This document shows, piece by piece, positions 53,787 through 53,832 of a stretch of DNA of 53,832 nucleotides. Positions within the stretch are counted from its first letter, which is position 1. Each line of letters opens with the position of its first letter. A program made the translations under genes and the position numbers. The notes under the pieces were generated by a model. The model was not told the DNA's origin. It worked only from the letters and a program-made list of their open reading frames with translations, and did no database searches. This DNA is from Lewinellaceae bacterium SD302 (GTDB taxonomy: Bacteria; Bacteroidota; Bacteroidia; Chitinophagales; Saprospiraceae): the NCBI GenBank assembly GCA_002591745.1, contig PDLQ01000033.1, positions 1 to 53,832 on the forward strand, given 5' to 3'.

Positions 53787-53832
53787 CATTTATGCATCAT
53801 GTCTATATAATCTATAGTCCCTCTCACGACAA

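Overview
The window reads as chromosomal DNA of a Bacteroidota bacterium, most likely from the Saprospiria/Lewinella group. The reasons are several secreted proteins ending in type IX secretion (T9SS) type A sorting domains, SprB-like and HYR/PKD repeats, TAnnTTTG-type -7 promoter elements, little Shine-Dalgarno sequence, a RprX/RprY-like two-component pair and a complete Na+-translocating NADH:quinone reductase (nqrA-F) operon. No phage, plasmid or CRISPR array is visible.

Layout. 0-9.5 kb: three secreted cell-surface genes on the minus strand (a >1640-residue HYR-repeat protein cut by the window edge, a small Ig-like T9SS protein, and a C25-like/PKD T9SS protein), with two inverted-repeat elements between the last two. 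9.8-20.2 kb: housekeeping genes (Lhr-type helicase, a hypothetical protein, GNAT, YraN, a small 4-Cys protein, CysM, FeoB, FeoA, IMP dehydrogenase). 20.2-32 kb: a sigma54-type activator behind a perfect 36-bp palindrome, a sensor kinase/response regulator pair, PyrD, a secreted endonuclease/phosphatase-fold protein, MscL, GreA/GreB-family factor, CBS protein and small genes. 32-35.2 kb: a two-gene unit made of a patatin-like hydrolase split by a ~500-residue coiled coil plus a two-TM protein. 35.4-43.5 kb: a visibly A+T-richer accessory block (unknown secreted protein, 1886-residue M23/SprB/T9SS protein, two paralogous lipoproteins, the second interrupted by an in-frame stop). 43.5-50.5 kb: nqrABCDEF. 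50.8-53.5 kb: PnuC, OmpA-type lipid-exposed protein, PfkB kinase. The end carries a degenerate tRNA-Asn copy followed by an intact tRNA-Asn and terminator.

The most unusual feature is the intergenic DNA. A dispersed family built on AAAGTAGCAA (outward-reading TTGCTACTTTG) recurs about 13 times between genes, often as two facing ends around an unrelated inner inverted repeat, and usually pointing at the start of a gene. Two loci carry inverted arrays of an 8-bp unit (GGTCTTAC), and convergent genes are separated by large perfect or near-perfect palindromes. Four of the five nqr intergenic gaps hold such a repeat. Together these look like an undescribed intergenic repeat system; no transposase or RAYT that could move it lies in the window. 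All functional calls are from reading the sequence and family knowledge; no searches were run.
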